A stretch of DNA of 64,000 nt from contig NZ_CP014945.1 in NCBI RefSeq assembly GCF_001606025.1, positions 2,170,001 to 2,234,000 on the forward strand, read 5' to 3'. The stretch is from Psychrobacter alimentarius. Lineage in GTDB: Bacteria; Pseudomonadota; Gammaproteobacteria; Pseudomonadales; Moraxellaceae. Within the stretch, counting starts at the first letter, position 1; each line of letters opens with the position of its first letter. Position numbers and translations under genes: made by a program. Shown here in pieces: positions 63,043 to 64,000 of the stretch. The notes beneath the pieces were generated by a model. That model was not told the origin of the DNA. It saw nothing but the letters and a program-made list of their open reading frames with translations, and did not search any database.

Positions 63043-63912
63043 CTAGCTACTTTCTAATGTTTCATTCCCTGAGACTAAATCATTATTTCGTTCATTTTTA
63101 ATTAATATCTTTGCTAAGAGTAAACCCAGCTCAAATAATAGCCACATAGGAATCGCCAACAACAGCATTGATACACCATCAGGCGGTGTCACTACCGCGG
63201 CGATCCCAAAACAGCCGACTATGATATAACGACGCTTATCTTCTAAAATTTGAGTAGAAACGATTCCGGCCATTATCAGCAATAAGGTAACCACTGGAAT
63301 CTCAAAAGTCAGTCCAAACACCATAAATAGCTTGAGGGCAAAGCTCAGATAACTGTCAATATCGGTCATTGGTATAACGTTATGCGGAGCGAACATAATA
63401 AAAAATTTCAATACCCCTTTGAGTACGACAAAGTAGGAAAAAGCAACACCAGCATAAAATAGAAATATCGAAGATAGCAGTACAGGAATGGCAATTTTCT
63501 TCTCTTTTTTATATAAGCCGGAAGCTACAAATGACCAAATTTGATACAGGATATAAGGCATTGCTAAAAATGCGGCGACGAATATCGTTAAGCGAATGGG
63601 TGCCATAAAGTTTGACGTTATATCAGTGGCAATCATGGTCGAATTGATGGGTAACTGCGCCACTAATGGGTCTGATAAAAGATTATAAAGCTCGCGTGAA
63701 AATCCCACCAATACTAAGAATATAATTAAGACGACCACGCATATTCTTATTAAGTGCGTACGCAGCTCGATTAAATGTCCGGTAATAGGCATATCGCCAA
63801 GCGTACCTAACGTATCTCCAGACTCACTATTCTGTGTTGTATCTGTTGGCGCCTCAAACTCTATATCTGTTATTTTTTCTTGTCGACTTTTTTGCCGTTT
63901 AAATAGGCTCAC
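63043..63912 (-). CDS. tatC: Sec-independent protein translocase TatC
   Basis: 289 aa. TatC is the signal-peptide-binding core of the Tat pathway. Six helices start after a polar N-terminus of about 40 residues with MPITGHLIELRTHLIRICVVVLIIF, the family's invariant HLxELR region. Further segments are PYILYQIWSFVASGLYKKEKK, FSYFVVLKGVLKFFIMFAP, FGLTFEIPVVTLLLIMAGIV, and AAVVTPPDGVSMLLLAIPMWLLFELGLLLA. The start is GTG 63912, overlapping the tatB stop as GTGA; GGAGG seven bases upstream supports it. Confidence 0.96.
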   Translation of the reverse strand: MSLFKRQKSRQEKITDIEFEAPTDTTQNSESGDTLGTLGDMPITGHLIELRTHLIRICVVVLIIFLVLVGFSRELYNLLSDPLVAQLPINSTMIATDITSNFMAPIRLTIFVAAFLAMPYILYQIWSFVASGLYKKEKKIAIPVLLSSIFLFYAGVAFSYFVVLKGVLKFFIMFAPHNVIPMTDIDSYLSFALKLFMVFGLTFEIPVVTLLLIMAGIVSTQILEDKRRYIIVGCFGIAAVVTPPDGVSMLLLAIPMWLLFELGLLLAKILIKNERNNDLVSGNETLESS

Positions 63913-64000
63913 TGATCCGCCTCCTGTTTAATGAACGAGGAGGTAGTATTCTGTTGATGGTCTTTATCATAAGGGGTGATTGACTGATGTGAAGCGTCTA
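63909..64000 (-). CDS. tatB: TatB, C-terminal end only
   Basis: The frame upstream of tatC and overlapping it by four bases is open to the right edge. It encodes a polar tail of about 29 residues (DASHQSITPYDKDHQQNTTS...) ending in TGA. TatB proteins end in such unstructured charged tails and precede tatC in most Proteobacteria. The helices and amphipathic region are outside the window, so the identity rests on position and composition. Confidence 0.7.
   Translation of the reverse strand, partial: DASHQSITPYDKDHQQNTTSSFIKQEADQ

Overview
The window looks like the chromosome of a Psychrobacter-type gammaproteobacterium (Moraxellaceae). The basis is the gene set and order (rtcB-DIP1984-rtcA, YcgL/RNase D, a tandem glycine riboswitch on gcvT, O-succinylhomoserine sulfhydrylase MetZ, LspA/Lnt, CcmFGHI, TatBC), moderately AT-rich codon use, and protein sequences closest in feel to Moraxellaceae. 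This is family-level pattern recognition; no database search was possible.

Layout. 1-5.1 kb: an RNA-repair locus (rtcB, a DUF4145 gene, a DIP1984 gene, rtcA) behind an almost perfect sigma-54 promoter, with a DUF4062 (TIR-like) gene running divergently off the left edge. 5.3-11.8 kb: FMN-binding glutamate-synthase-like protein, a phosphodiester-glycosidase lipoprotein, a MoxR ATPase/VWA pair, a membrane protein and YcgL. 12.0-18.3 kb: glycine cleavage genes gcvT, gcvH and gcvP under a two-aptamer glycine riboswitch, with a nitroreductase gene between gcvH and gcvP. 18.4-32.4 kb: housekeeping genes (lipase-like hydrolase, rnd, recR, ybaB, metZ, a ClsC-like phospholipase D lipoprotein, an MFS transporter, dusA, a CPBP protease, an alpha/beta hydrolase, an SppA-like peptidase), ending in a comEC gene that has lost its N-terminal half.

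32.4-42 kb is an accessory island starting exactly where comEC is broken. It holds an XRE regulator divergent from an unrecognised zinc-ribbon protein, an orphan VbhA-like antitoxin, two small unknown genes, a stand-alone OLD-family nuclease, a serine resolvase with res-like dyads, a class II Fic protein, 13 perfect copies of an 8-bp repeat and a decayed second resolvase.

42-64 kb: DUF3817, lspA, an intact IS1595-type element with 8-bp target duplication, and two complete direct copies of ccmFGHI (44.1-48.7 and 56.9-61.4 kb). Between the copies lie cadA/cadR (Cd/Zn/Pb efflux), a secreted CHAP protein, a DUF411 lipoprotein, lnt and an IS3-family remnant. Then come an ATP-grasp-like gene, tatC and the end of tatB.

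The most notable points are the ccmFGHI duplication bracketing a metal-resistance segment, the sigma-54 rtc locus with extra genes and a structured spacer, and the defence/toxin island that truncates comEC.
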